64,000 nucleotides of DNA from Phytomonospora sp040655735 (GCF_040655735.1 NZ_JBFAKK010000005.1:248001-312000); one strand, 5' to 3'; shown: positions 44,314 through 53,201, numbered from the stretch's first letter. The notes: generated by a model not told the origin, from the sequence alone. A program made the numbers and translations.

Positions 44314-45213
44314 ATGTCGAACCGTGAGCCATCCCCCCCGGTCCGTCCACTGAAGGCGGTGATTCCGGCCGCCGGTTTCGCCACGCGCTTCCTCCCGGCG
44401 ACCAAGGCCGTCCCGAAGGAACTGCTGCCGGTGGTCGACCGGCCGGTGCTCCAGTACATCGTCGAAGAGGCCGCGGCCGCCGACATCCGCGACATCCTCC
44501 TGGTCACCGGACGCGGCAAGACCTCCATGGTCGACCACTTCGACCGGCGCCCCGACCTGGAGGCCCGGCTCATCGAGAAGGGCGACGACGAGCGCCTGCG
44601 CGCCATCCTCGAACCCTGCGACCTCGCCGAGATCTACACCTGCCGCCAGGGCGAACCCCTCGGCCTCGGGCACGCCATCTCCTACGCCGAGTCCCACGTC
44701 GGCGACGAGTCCTTCGCCGTCCTGCTCGCCGACGAGTTCACCGAGATCGGCGACCGGCTCCTCCCGCGCATGATCGAACTCCAGGCCGAGACCGGCGGCA
44801 TCGTGCTCGCCCTCATGGAGGTCCCGCGCGACGAGGTCGACCGCTACGGCGTCGCCGCCGTCGTGGGCGACGGCGACCTCCTGCGCGTCACGGGCCTGGT
44901 CGAGAAGCCCGCCGTCGACGAGGCCCCCAGCAACCTCATCCTCATCGGCCGCTACGTCCTGCCCCCGACCATCTTCGACGCCATCCGCGAGACCAAGCCC
45001 GGCCGCGGCAACGAGATCCAGCTGACCGACGCGATGGTCCGCCTCCTCGAAGCCGGCACGCCCGTGCACGGCGTCGTCTTCCGAGGCACCCGCTACGACA
45101 CCGGCGAGCCCGCCGGCTACCTCCAGGCAGTCGTACAGCTCGCCTGCCAACGCGATGATCTCGGCGCGTTTCGCGACTGGCTGACCCGATTCGTGGAAAC
45201 TCAACGCCAGTAG
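44314..45213 (+). CDS. galU: UTP-glucose-1-phosphate uridylyltransferase
   Basis: Forms UDP-glucose for cell-wall and storage glycans; 299 aa. GalU motifs are clear: the nucleotide loop VIPAAGFATRFLPATKAVPK, ELLPVVDRPVLQYIVEEA, GLGHAISYAESHVGD, and EKP at the sugar site. Followed 19 bases later by moeA/glp and then rimJ, the same order as in mycobacteria, so these are one operon. Confidence 0.93.
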   Translation: MSNREPSPPVRPLKAVIPAAGFATRFLPATKAVPKELLPVVDRPVLQYIVEEAAAADIRDILLVTGRGKTSMVDHFDRRPDLEARLIEKGDDERLRAILEPCDLAEIYTCRQGEPLGLGHAISYAESHVGDESFAVLLADEFTEIGDRLLPRMIELQAETGGIVLALMEVPRDEVDRYGVAAVVGDGDLLRVTGLVEKPAVDEAPSNLILIGRYVLPPTIFDAIRETKPGRGNEIQLTDAMVRLLEAGTPVHGVVFRGTRYDTGEPAGYLQAVVQLACQRDDLGAFRDWLTRFVETQRQ

Positions 45214-45232
45214 TGATTGGGGGTGTACTTCG

Positions 45233-46492
45233 ATGGCAGAACTCCATCCGGACGCACAGCGGGGCGAAGACGTGGTGCCACTCGTGCGGTTTCTCAGCGA
45301 CGCGCTCGCCAGGGTTCGGCCGCTGCCGTCCATTGATGTGCACCTGACCCAGTCCCACGGGCACGCGCTCGCCGCCGACGTCACCGCGCCCGGCCCGATC
45401 CCGGCATTCGACCACGCCACGGTGGACGGCTACGCGGTCCGCTTCGACGACGTCGTCGCCGCGACCGAGCGCCGCCCGGTGCAGCTGAAGGTCCTCGGGG
45501 ACGTCGCGGCGGCGTCGTGGCGGCCGGTGCGGATCCTGCCCGGCACGTGCTTCGCGGTGGCCGCCGGCGCGCCGCTGCCCACGGGCACCGAGGCGGTCGT
45601 GCCGCTGTCGTGGACCGACCAGGGCATGGCCACCGTCGAGATAACAGAGGTCCCCAAACGCGGGTACGGGCTGCGCCGGACCGGCGACGAGGTCACCGCC
45701 GGGGCGGTCCTGGGCCGCGCGGGTCAGACGGTGAACCCGCACCTGATCGCGCTGTTCGCCGCCTCGGGCGTCAGCGACGTCCACGTGCGGCCCGAACCGC
45801 GCGTGGTCATCATCGCCACCGGCGACGAGCTCATGGACGCCGGCCGGATCAGCCAGCCCGGGCAGGTCGTCGACGTGGACTCCCCGGCACTGACCGCGGC
45901 GGCGGCCGAGGCGGGCGCGCACGCGTTCCGGATCGGCATCTGCGACGACGAGCCCGAGGCCCTGCGGACCGTCCTCGACGACCAGACCCTGCGCTCCGAC
46001 CTGGTCATCACCACCGGCGGGACGGGGATCGGCCCCGGCGACATGGTCCGCCGCACCTTCGGCCGCGACGGTGCCGTCGACTTCGCGACCGTCTCGATCT
46101 TCCCCTCCTCGACGCTCGGCTTCGGCACGATCGGCCCCGAGGAGATCCCCATCATCTGCCTGCCGGGCGAGCCCGGCGCCGCGCTGATCGCCTTCGAGGC
46201 CTTCGCGCGGCCGATCATCCGCCGGCTCGCCGGCGTCGAGCCGGTCTTCCGCTCCCAGGTGAAGGCGCACCTGCTGGAGACGGTGTCCTCACCGGCGGGT
46301 CTGCGGGAGTTCCGGCCCGCCGAGGTCACCGAGCGGCGGGGCGGCGGGTTCACCGTGGCGCCGCTGTCGGGGGGTCCGTACACTCTGTCCGGTCTGGCGG
46401 TGGCGAGTGGCCTGATGGTTCTGGGGGAGAAGGTCACCAACGCCCCCGCGGGATCCACAGTGGACGTACTCCTCTTTGACAGGCGACGATGA
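45233..46492 (+). CDS. glp: MoeA/Glp-like molybdotransferase-fold protein
   Basis: MoeA-fold protein of 419 aa. MoeA-type N-terminus (PAFDHATVDGYAV) and C-terminal beta domain are present, but loops of the active site differ from MoeA: GGVSVG is replaced by GGTGIGPGD and the Lys-containing PGKP loop by FPSSTLGFG, and LPGNP by LPGEP. In corynebacteria the MoeA homolog in this operon (Glp) is a divisome protein that binds FtsZ and the membrane protein GlpR. With galU, rimJ and a GlpR-like gene around it, that role is more likely here than molybdopterin synthesis. Overlaps rimJ by ATGA. Confidence 0.7.
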   Translation: MAELHPDAQRGEDVVPLVRFLSDALARVRPLPSIDVHLTQSHGHALAADVTAPGPIPAFDHATVDGYAVRFDDVVAATERRPVQLKVLGDVAAASWRPVRILPGTCFAVAAGAPLPTGTEAVVPLSWTDQGMATVEITEVPKRGYGLRRTGDEVTAGAVLGRAGQTVNPHLIALFAASGVSDVHVRPEPRVVIIATGDELMDAGRISQPGQVVDVDSPALTAAAAEAGAHAFRIGICDDEPEALRTVLDDQTLRSDLVITTGGTGIGPGDMVRRTFGRDGAVDFATVSIFPSSTLGFGTIGPEEIPIICLPGEPGAALIAFEAFARPIIRRLAGVEPVFRSQVKAHLLETVSSPAGLREFRPAEVTERRGGGFTVAPLSGGPYTLSGLAVASGLMVLGEKVTNAPAGSTVDVLLFDRRR

Positions 46493-47106
46493 CCGACGAA
46501 CGAATGGGCTGGCCCGTGGTGCTCACGGACGGCCCTGTCACGCTCCGCCCCTACCGGCGCCGCGACGCCAAGCCGTGGAGCGCGATGCGCCGGGCCAACG
46601 AGAACTGGCTGGCCAAATGGGAGCCCACGCCCCTGGGCTCCTGGTACGACACGCACCACCCCGCCTCGTTCAAGGCCCTCTACCGAGACCTCGCCAAGTC
46701 GGCCAAGTCGGGCGCCGCGATGCCCTTCGCCGTCTGCTACGACGGCGTCTTCGTCGGGCAGCTGACCATCGGCAACATCGTCCGGCGCGCCTTCCGCTCG
46801 GCCTACGCCGGCTACTGGGTCGACCAGGGACACGCCGGGCGCGGCATCACCCCGACCGCGCTGGCGCTGGCCGTCGACCACGCCTTCGCCTACGGCGGCC
46901 TGCACCGCGTCGAGGTCAACATCCAGCCCGACAACCGGCCGAGCCAGCGCGTCGTGGAGAAGCTGGGCTTTCGCCGCGAGGCCATGCACGAGCGCTACCT
47001 CTACATCGACGGCGGCTGGCGCGACCACATCGGCTACGCCGTCACCATCGAGGACATCAGCGAGCCCGGCGGCCTGCTCGGCCGCCTGAAAGCCCTCTCC
47101 GTCTAA
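46489..47106 (+). CDS. rimJ: RimJ-like GNAT acetyltransferase
   Basis: N-acetyltransferase of 205 aa similar to the RimJ/RimL group that acetylates ribosomal-protein N-termini. Marks: VTLRPYRRRDAKPW, QLTIGNIVRRAFRSAYAGYW, acetyl-CoA loop DQGHAGRGIT, and VEVNIQPDNRPSQRVVEKLG followed by FRREA. Starts inside the moeA/glp stop (ATGA), so translation is coupled. The 3' end overlaps the convergent GH31 gene by 4 bases. Confidence 0.85.
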   Translation: MTDERMGWPVVLTDGPVTLRPYRRRDAKPWSAMRRANENWLAKWEPTPLGSWYDTHHPASFKALYRDLAKSAKSGAAMPFAVCYDGVFVGQLTIGNIVRRAFRSAYAGYWVDQGHAGRGITPTALALAVDHAFAYGGLHRVEVNIQPDNRPSQRVVEKLGFRREAMHERYLYIDGGWRDHIGYAVTIEDISEPGGLLGRLKALSV

Positions 47107-49100
47107 CCGGCCACCTTCTCGGACACCGCCGCGCCCTCGCGCGCGAACACCGGGATGTGCCGCAGCGGCGCCTTCGCGTCGACCTCGGCCCCACCCTCGT
47201 GCACCGCCCCGGCCCGCACGTCCAGCCACCGCGTTCCCGACGGCAGGTACACCGCCCGCTCGCGCGCACCGGCCTCGGTGACCGGCGCGACGAGCAGGTC
47301 GGGGCCGAGCATGAACTGGTCGGCGACCGTCCACGCCCGCTCGTCGCCGGGGAAGTCGAAGAACAGCGGCCGCATCGGCGGCGCGCCCGTCCGGTGCGCC
47401 GCCGTCGACAGCTCCGCCAGATACGGCCGCAGCCGCTCCCGCAGCGCCAGATGCTCGGTGAGGATGCCGTAGGCCTCCTCCCCGTAGGACCACACCTCGT
47501 TGGGGCCGCCGGACATCTCGGTCGAGAAGGACCCGTGATGCGGCACCCGGTCACCGTGCAGGCGCATGACCGGACTGAAAGTCCCGTACTGGAACCAGCG
47601 GACCAGCAGCTCCCGGTAGGCCGGGTCCGCAGGGTCCCCGCCCGAGAAGCCGCCGATGTCGGTGTGCCACCACGGGATCCCGCTCATCGCCACGTTCAGC
47701 CCCGCGGTGACCTGCACGGCGAAGGACTCGAAGGTCGGCGCCACATCCCCCGACCACAGCGCGATCCCGTCGCGCTGACCGCCCGCCCACGTCGACCGGA
47801 CCAGGCTCAGCGGACGCTCGACCCCGGCCTCCCGCTGCCCCTCGGCGAAGGCCCGGTTGTGCAGCGCGCCGTAGATGTTGCCGACCTCCTCGCCGGTACC
47901 CGCCGCGTACAGCGCCCGCCGCCCCAGCCACGGCGGCCCGACCGGCTCGTTCGCGTCCAGCCAGAACGCCGCCACCCCCTTGTCGGCGTAGTTGCGCCGG
48001 ATCCGCGCCCACATCGCCGCGCGCGCACCCGGATCGGTGGAGTCGACATAGGCGCACGGCGCCTTCTCGCTCCCCTCGACCGGCCACTCGTGCGTGAGCA
48101 GCCCGCCCCGCACGTCCCGCACCAGGTGCCGCGACTCCCGCAGCTCCCCGAAACTCTCACTGTCCGGATCCACCGTCGGCCACACCGAGACCGCCAGTCT
48201 CACCCCCAGCTCCGCCAACTCCGCGACCATCGCCGCCGGGTCGGGCCAGGCCCCGGCGTCGAAACGCCAGTCGCCCATCCTCGGCCAGTGGAAGAAGTCG
48301 CACACGATCACCGACATCGGCAGCCCCCGCCCCCGATGCTCCCGCGCCACCCCCAGCAGCTCCTCCTGGTCGCGATAACGCAGCTTCGACTGCCAGAACC
48401 CGCTCGCCCACGCCGGCAACTCCGGCGCCGGACCGGTCGCCTCGGCATAGGCCGCCGCGATCTCGGCCGGCGAATCCCCGGCCGTCACCCAGTAGTCGAT
48501 CCGCCGCGCCGAATCGGCCACCCACCGCGTCGCGTCCGCGCCCAACTCCACCCGCCCCAGCGCCGGGTTGTTCCACAGCAGCCCATAACCCCGCGAAGAA
48601 TGCAGGAACGGGATCGACACCACCGTGTTGCGCTGCACCAGCTCGACCACACACCCCTTCTGGTCCAGCCGGCCGTGCAACTGCTGCCCCAGACCGTAGA
48701 GGCGCTCGCCCTCGTAGGCCTCGAAGTGCTGCTCGACCGAGCGCGTGCCCGCCTCGGCCGGCGCCACGATCCTCGGCCCGGGCGTGAAGCTGTAGGCCTT
48801 CTTCTCGGCGAGCAGTTCGCGACCGGTGCCGGTGCGCAGGAAACGCACCCGACCCGAGGCGTCGACCTCGACGGTGATCCGCCCGTTGACCAGGCGCCCG
48901 CCGCCGTGCTCGTCGAGGACCGCCTCGGCCTCGGTGGGCGCGGGCGGCAGGTCGAGCGCGCCGGGAAGCTCCTGCTCGACGGCCGCGGGGGAGCGCCCGG
49001 CCCGGACCCGGACCGCGTGCGGACCCCAGGCCTCGACCCGGAGGGTCTCGCTGAGACGGTTGAGGACGAGGGCGCCGGATTCGGCGGCGATGGGCGACAT
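47103..49100 (-). CDS. GH31 alpha-glycosidase
   Basis: Cytosolic retaining alpha-glucosidase/xylosidase of 665 aa, no signal peptide, ATG 49100 with GGGAG 4 bases upstream. N-terminal galactose-mutarotase-like domain, then the (beta/alpha)8 barrel with nucleophile Asp382 in FWLDANEPV, GIPWWHTDIGGFSG, and WSGDV near the acid/base. The WLDANE variant of the usual WxDMNE fits alpha-xylosidases and sulfoquinovosidase relatives as well as glucosidases, so the sugar is unknown. It faces the galU operon and separates rimJ from the glpR-like gene. A LacI-type site lies about 125 bases upstream. Confidence 0.85.
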   Translation of the reverse strand: MSPIAAESGALVLNRLSETLRVEAWGPHAVRVRAGRSPAAVEQELPGALDLPPAPTEAEAVLDEHGGGRLVNGRITVEVDASGRVRFLRTGTGRELLAEKKAYSFTPGPRIVAPAEAGTRSVEQHFEAYEGERLYGLGQQLHGRLDQKGCVVELVQRNTVVSIPFLHSSRGYGLLWNNPALGRVELGADATRWVADSARRIDYWVTAGDSPAEIAAAYAEATGPAPELPAWASGFWQSKLRYRDQEELLGVAREHRGRGLPMSVIVCDFFHWPRMGDWRFDAGAWPDPAAMVAELAELGVRLAVSVWPTVDPDSESFGELRESRHLVRDVRGGLLTHEWPVEGSEKAPCAYVDSTDPGARAAMWARIRRNYADKGVAAFWLDANEPVGPPWLGRRALYAAGTGEEVGNIYGALHNRAFAEGQREAGVERPLSLVRSTWAGGQRDGIALWSGDVAPTFESFAVQVTAGLNVAMSGIPWWHTDIGGFSGGDPADPAYRELLVRWFQYGTFSPVMRLHGDRVPHHGSFSTEMSGGPNEVWSYGEEAYGILTEHLALRERLRPYLAELSTAAHRTGAPPMRPLFFDFPGDERAWTVADQFMLGPDLLVAPVTEAGARERAVYLPSGTRWLDVRAGAVHEGGAEVDAKAPLRHIPVFAREGAAVSEKVAG

Positions 49101-49223
49101 GCTGCTCCCGTGGAAAGCGGTTTCGCCGGAGTGTAGGAGCGCCGCGCGGAGCGGTCAAGGTCAAGAAGCTGGGCGAAGGCGGAGGCCCGCGACCGGCCAA
49201 GACGCCGTCGAGGCGCATAAGCC

Positions 49224-49235
49224 GTAAACGCTTAC
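49224..49235. promoter_or_regulatory. LacI-family operator
   Basis: GTAAACGCTTAC is a 12-bp semi-palindrome around a central CG, the form of LacI/GalR operators. It lies about 125 bases before the GH31 start; the regulator gene is not in the window. Confidence 0.6.
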
Positions 49236-49365
49236 CGTCGACTGGGGAGGGTCGCCGCGTCCACTTGCGACGACGGGACGCGGGCCCTCCGGCCCCCACA
49301 TATCCGCACGCTCGACGCGCCCCTGGGCGTACCCTCGGGTAACAGCGGAAGGGTGGGGGCTGAGG

Positions 49366-50187
49366 ATGCCGACGTCGGTGCTGCTCGCGGTGCTCGCCGC
49401 AGCCGGGCTGCTGGCCCTTGCCCCGGCCCTGGTGCGCCGCTACGACGCGGGCGAGCGCATCGCGGCCGAACGGGCCACCTCGGACGCGCGGGTCCTGTCC
49501 CGCGACCGTCGCAAGCGGACGGTGCCCGGGGCCGTTCCCCTGAACCCTCCGCAGCCGGACGATCACGTCACGGGTGACGATACGGTCGGTTGCGCCGGGG
49601 ACGCGTTGCCGAGTCCGCCTTCCGACAGTGGGCGCGGCGGGTGGTCGCGTGTTGGCCGTGCGCGCGCGACCTCGGTACGGTTGAGCGCTCAGACTTCTCA
49701 AGTTCCGGTGGGTGAGACGGACGTGGCAACGATCGAGCGACGTGCCTGGTGGCGCCGTCGGCATCGCCGCATCCTCATCGGCATGCTCGGCCTGAGTTTT
49801 CTGGAGCTGCTGGGCGTCATCTTCGTCGGCCCGGGTTTCTGGGTCGGTTTCGCCGGGGTGTTCCTGGTGACCCTCTGGTATGTGCGCTACCTGCGCCTTC
49901 GGGCGCTGGCCTCGGCTCGCGGGCAGCGCAAGGCGCTGCCGTCGGCGGAGCGGCCGAAGCGGCACCTGCCGCGTCAGACGCAGAGTCCGCTGAACGAGTC
50001 GGATCCGGAGTGGGTCGAGGAGTCGGGCGACTCCGATTCCCGCTGGCCGCAGGAGCCGGCGCCGGTCGACTACGTCGACGACGAGGACGACGAGGAGCCC
50101 GAAGACGACTCTCCGGTCGAGCCGCCGCGTCGCAGGGGCGGCGGGATCCGGGGCCGGTCCTACGAGTCACCGGCCGCGAACGTGTAA
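49366..50187 (+). CDS. GlpR-like membrane protein (Rv0996-type)
   Basis: Membrane protein of 273 aa with an N-terminal helix (3-25), a long basic, Pro-rich cytoplasmic region (28-125), and two close hydrophobic helices (about 133-180) followed by a very acidic tail (YVDDEDDEEPEDDSPVEPP). In mycobacteria and corynebacteria a protein of this layout (Rv0996/GlpR) follows galU-moeA-rimJ and binds Glp at the division site. Here it still comes next but is separated by the opposing GH31 gene. Assignment rests on position and layout, not a clear motif. Confidence 0.55.
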   Translation: MPTSVLLAVLAAAGLLALAPALVRRYDAGERIAAERATSDARVLSRDRRKRTVPGAVPLNPPQPDDHVTGDDTVGCAGDALPSPPSDSGRGGWSRVGRARATSVRLSAQTSQVPVGETDVATIERRAWWRRRHRRILIGMLGLSFLELLGVIFVGPGFWVGFAGVFLVTLWYVRYLRLRALASARGQRKALPSAERPKRHLPRQTQSPLNESDPEWVEESGDSDSRWPQEPAPVDYVDDEDDEEPEDDSPVEPPRRRGGGIRGRSYESPAANV

Positions 50188-50225
50188 AAAAAGGGGGGCG
50201 GGTTTCCCGCCCCCCCTTTCTTTTC
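50186..50225. terminator. Strong bidirectional terminator
   Basis: A run of A, the stem GGGGGGCGGG with CCCGCCCCCC (50190-50202 and 50206-50219), then TTTCTTTT, sits between the convergent glpR-like and monooxygenase genes. Confidence 0.9.
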
Positions 50226-50235
50226 GGTGTTCGCC

Positions 50236-51606
50236 TCAGGCCTCGGCGTCGGAGCCCCGGTATTCGCGCAGTCCGGCGATGAACCTGCGGCGCAGGGCGG
50301 GGATCTTGTCGTTGGCGCGGAAGAAGGTGCGGGCCACGGCCAGCACGATCCGGCCGATGAAGGGCCGGTGCAGGGGGTCGGAGCCGCTCATCCCGTTCTG
50401 CGCGAGCGAGTCGGCGACGCGCGCGGTGCCGTAGGGGAGCATCTCGGCCTCGTAGTCGCCGACGGCCTCGGTGAGCTTCTTTCCGCCTTCGGCGACCGCG
50501 ACGAGTTCGCGGGTGAGCAGGGTGGCGTCCCGCAGGGCGGTGTTGGCGCCGACGCCCATGCCCGGCGTCATCGTGTGGATCGCGTCGCCGAGGAGCGTCA
50601 CGTTGCCCGGTTGCCAGGCTTCGACGGGTTCGGAGGTGCGGATGCGCACCGCGAAGCAGCTGGCGGGGTCGGAGCGGCGCATGAGCTCGCGCACGTCGGC
50701 GTGCCACGCGCCGGTCATGTCGAGGGCGACGCGCATCAGTTCGGGGCCGCGCAGGTTCATGACGTCGGCGGGGAACTTGCCGGCGGAGGCCGACAGGCCC
50801 CAGTTGAGGTAGTCGCGGGTGTTGTCGTAGAGCAGGCCCGGCCAGCGGGCGATGAGTTCGGCGTCGTTGCCGCCGACGCCGTCCTTGACCTTGCCGTCGT
50901 GGTCCCAGGGGAACTCCATCGAGTGCAGGATCATGAACTGCCCCTTGGGGGCGAAGAAGGTCGAGATGCCGTTGAGGGCGACCTCGGGCACCAGGGCGCG
51001 GTTCTCGGGCGTCGAGGGGGCTTTCGCGGCGATGGCGATGACGCCGGAGTCGCGCACGACGGCGTCGGGGAGGAACTGGCGGCGCACGGGGGAGTTGGTG
51101 CCGTCGGCGGCGACGAGGAGGTCGCCGGTGGCGGTGGTGCCGTCGGCGAAGTGGGCGGTGACCCTGCCGTCGGGGGTCTGCTCGTAGCGGGTGAAGGTCT
51201 TGCCGTACTCGACGACGTCGTCCATGTCGGACAGCAGCACCTGCCGCAGGGTCATGCGGGAGACGGAGTGCTCGGCCTGGCCGGGGTCCTCGGGCGGTTC
51301 GATCTCGAAGGACGCGACCCGTCCGAGCTTCTCGGTGTAGACGTTGAAATGCCGCGGGGGCCGGGCGCAGGTGGCCACGAAGGTATCGAAGAGTTCGGGG
51401 GACAGGCACTCGCGCAGCGAGCGCGCGCCGGTCGGGCTGATGCCGACCCGGTAGCCGTGCAGGCCGTCGGCGCGGGTCTTGTCGCGTTCGTAGACGGCCA
51501 CGGAGATCCCGGCGTTGCGCAGGCCGTGGGCCAGGCACATGCCGCCGGTGCCCGCGCCGATGATCAGGACGTGGAGGCGGTCGTCGCCTCCGCTGTGGCG
51601 GGCCAT
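50236..51606 (-). CDS. FAD-dependent monooxygenase (PHBH family)
   Basis: Flavoprotein aromatic/polyketide hydroxylase of 456 aa. FAD fingerprint LIIGAGTGGMCLAHGLRNAG, followed by VAVYERD; middle DG-motif LVAADGTNSPVRRQFL; and the GD motif LLGDAIHTMTPGMGVGANTA with the ribityl-binding region. Its substrate is not predictable. Divergent from a MarR regulator with shared operators, so it is likely induced by a phenolic or antibiotic-like compound and may inactivate it. Confidence 0.85.
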   Translation of the reverse strand: MARHSGGDDRLHVLIIGAGTGGMCLAHGLRNAGISVAVYERDKTRADGLHGYRVGISPTGARSLRECLSPELFDTFVATCARPPRHFNVYTEKLGRVASFEIEPPEDPGQAEHSVSRMTLRQVLLSDMDDVVEYGKTFTRYEQTPDGRVTAHFADGTTATGDLLVAADGTNSPVRRQFLPDAVVRDSGVIAIAAKAPSTPENRALVPEVALNGISTFFAPKGQFMILHSMEFPWDHDGKVKDGVGGNDAELIARWPGLLYDNTRDYLNWGLSASAGKFPADVMNLRGPELMRVALDMTGAWHADVRELMRRSDPASCFAVRIRTSEPVEAWQPGNVTLLGDAIHTMTPGMGVGANTALRDATLLTRELVAVAEGGKKLTEAVGDYEAEMLPYGTARVADSLAQNGMSGSDPLHRPFIGRIVLAVARTFFRANDKIPALRRRFIAGLREYRGSDAEA

Positions 51607-51632
51607 CGCGAACTCCCTTGGTTATCATGTAG

Positions 51633-51683
51633 CTCGACTGTCGAGCAATTCTATCTTGAAGGTCGAGCTACTTGAATGTCAAG
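51633..51683. promoter_or_regulatory. Three tandem MarR operators
   Basis: Three 13-bp dyads fit CTYGA-N3-TCRAG: CTCGACTGTCGAG (51633-51645), CTTGAAGGTCGAG (51655-51667) and CTTGAATGTCAAG (51671-51683). The last covers the marR start codon. Outer 10-bp arms GTAGCTCGAC and GTCGAGCTAC (51629-51638, 51662-51671) also mirror each other. Confidence 0.75.
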
Positions 51684-52164
51684 CAATAACCTCGGTGAGC
51701 TGCGCGCGACCCTGGGCGCCGAGGTGCAGGCGAACCAGTCGGCCGTGGACGCCTTCGACGAGCGGGCGGCGACGATCCTCGGCATCAACCGCACCGACAT
51801 GCGCTGCCTCGAACACCTCCTGTCGGCCGGCGAGGCCGCCCCGACCGAGCTCGGCGCCCACCTGGGGCTCACCACCGGCAGCGTCACCGCCATGCTCGAC
51901 CGCCTGGAGAAGCTCGGCTACCTCACCCGCAGCCCCGACCCGGGCGACCGCCGCCGCGTCGTCGTCCGCGCCACCGAGGTGATCCGCGACCGCGCCGGAG
52001 GCATCTACCAGCCGATGGTCGAGGAGGGCGACCGGCTCACGGTCGACTACACCGAGGAGGAGCTGGAACTCGTCATCGGTTTCCTGCGCCTCACGCGAGG
52101 CATCTACGAGCGCCAGCTGGAACGCGTCCGCACCATCGAGCCGTACGTCAAGCGCAGGCGCTGA
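51676..52164 (+). CDS. MarR-family transcriptional regulator
   Basis: Winged-helix repressor of 162 aa: PTELGAHLGLTTGSVTAMLD-RLEKLGYLTRSPDPGDRRRVVV is the family core (recognition helix and wing with the DxRRxR-like motif). The N-terminal and C-terminal helices form the dimer interface. Start ATG 51676 lies in the third operator, so the mRNA leader would be very short. Divergent from the FAD monooxygenase. Confidence 0.9.
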   Translation: MSSNNLGELRATLGAEVQANQSAVDAFDERAATILGINRTDMRCLEHLLSAGEAAPTELGAHLGLTTGSVTAMLDRLEKLGYLTRSPDPGDRRRVVVRATEVIRDRAGGIYQPMVEEGDRLTVDYTEEELELVIGFLRLTRGIYERQLERVRTIEPYVKRRR

Positions 52165-52241
52165 ACCCTCCCCCACTCGGGGGACCGGGCCCCCGCCCGA
52201 GCGGGAGTCGCCGGGCCCGGCCGCCGGGCGAGGCTGAAGGC

Positions 52242-52715
52242 ATGACCGAAGCCCGTCGCGCAGCCTTGGCCCCCGTCCTCGTCGCCGTCGGCGGCGGACT
52301 CGCCTACGCCCTGAGCAAGGTGCACTTCGCCGTCATCGGCGAACTCGGTTTCGCCGGCTTCCACGTCACACCGGAGGCCAACGCCGCCTTCGGTGACGCC
52401 ACCGTCCCGCAGCTGGCGAACGCCGCCGTCGGCGTGGCCGCCGCGCTGGCGGCCCTGGCGCTGCTCCGCCCGCCGAACGCCCGCCCACTGCGCTGGGCAC
52501 TGCTCGCCGCGAACTGGCTCGGCGCGGCCATGATCGCCGCCGGTGTGGCCGGCTTCGCGCTGCGCGCCGCCGGCGTGACCTCCTCGCCCGACTGGGAGCC
52601 GACCGGCCGGCAGGCCTGGGCGGCGCTCGCGGTCGGCGCGGTGTGGGTGGCCGGCTGGGTCGCGGCCCTGGTCGGCAGCCGAAGCCGCCGGCCGGTGTGG
52701 CACGAGGCCACCTAG
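52242..52715 (+). CDS. Four-helix membrane protein of unknown function
   Basis: 157 aa with four hydrophobic segments (about 8-28, 55-80, 85-110, 125-148), Ala-rich. The start MTEARRAALAPVLVAVG follows a GC-rich gap. No family recognised, though the layout is that of DUF3995-like proteins. The next gene, 51 bases downstream on the same strand, encodes a similar small membrane protein, so they may form a pair. Confidence 0.5.
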   Translation: MTEARRAALAPVLVAVGGGLAYALSKVHFAVIGELGFAGFHVTPEANAAFGDATVPQLANAAVGVAAALAALALLRPPNARPLRWALLAANWLGAAMIAAGVAGFALRAAGVTSSPDWEPTGRQAWAALAVGAVWVAGWVAALVGSRSRRPVWHEAT

Positions 52716-52766
52716 GTCGCCGGCGCGTTCACGGACAACGACACCTCGATCGAAGGAGAGCCCCTC

Positions 52767-53201
52767 ATGCGTGCCTCGCGAAAAGTGGTCTGGGCCGGCG
52801 GCATCCTGCTGGCGCTCGGTGTGCTGCACCTGGCGAGCACCCTGGTGATCTCGGCCGACCACCTCCCCGGCTGGTTCGCTCGCGAGCTGTGGCTGTCCGG
52901 CGAGTCGGAGATGTCGATGTCGGCGCTGCCGCCCGAGGCCGGTGCCTTCTGGCTCTCCTTGGGCAGTTTCGGGCTCCCGCTGCTCCTGCTGGGCGCCCTG
53001 GTCGTGCGTCTCGGCAGGCGCGGTGAGGCCCCGCCCGCATATGTCGGCTGGGGTGTGGGCGTGTGGGGAGCACTCGGCGCCTACCTGCTCGAACCCACCC
53101 CGTTCGTGCTCACCCTGATTCCCGCGACGCTGCTGCTCGTTGCCGCCTACAAGACCGCCGCCTACAAGACCGCCCCTCCGAAGACGTCGCCGACCACGTA
53201 G
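52767..53201 (+). CDS. DUF6463-like membrane protein
   Basis: Small membrane protein of 144 aa with four helices, ATG 52767 and AAGGAG 8 bases upstream. The segment GAFWLSLGSFGLPLLLLGAL matches what I recall of DUF6463, and the first half has the HLASTLVISADHLPGWFARE-type loop of that family. The last 20 residues repeat AAYKT twice from a 15-bp tandem duplication and are probably not conserved. The 3' end overlaps the convergent VIT gene by 40 bp. Confidence 0.55.
   Translation: MRASRKVVWAGGILLALGVLHLASTLVISADHLPGWFARELWLSGESEMSMSALPPEAGAFWLSLGSFGLPLLLLGALVVRLGRRGEAPPAYVGWGVGVWGALGAYLLEPTPFVLTLIPATLLLVAAYKTAAYKTAPPKTSPTT
53142..53171. repeat. 15-bp tandem duplication
   Basis: GCCGCCTACAAGACC occurs twice in direct succession (53142-53156 and 53157-53171), encoding AAYKT twice in one gene. 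The second copy contains the stop codon of the opposing gene. Confidence 0.9.
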
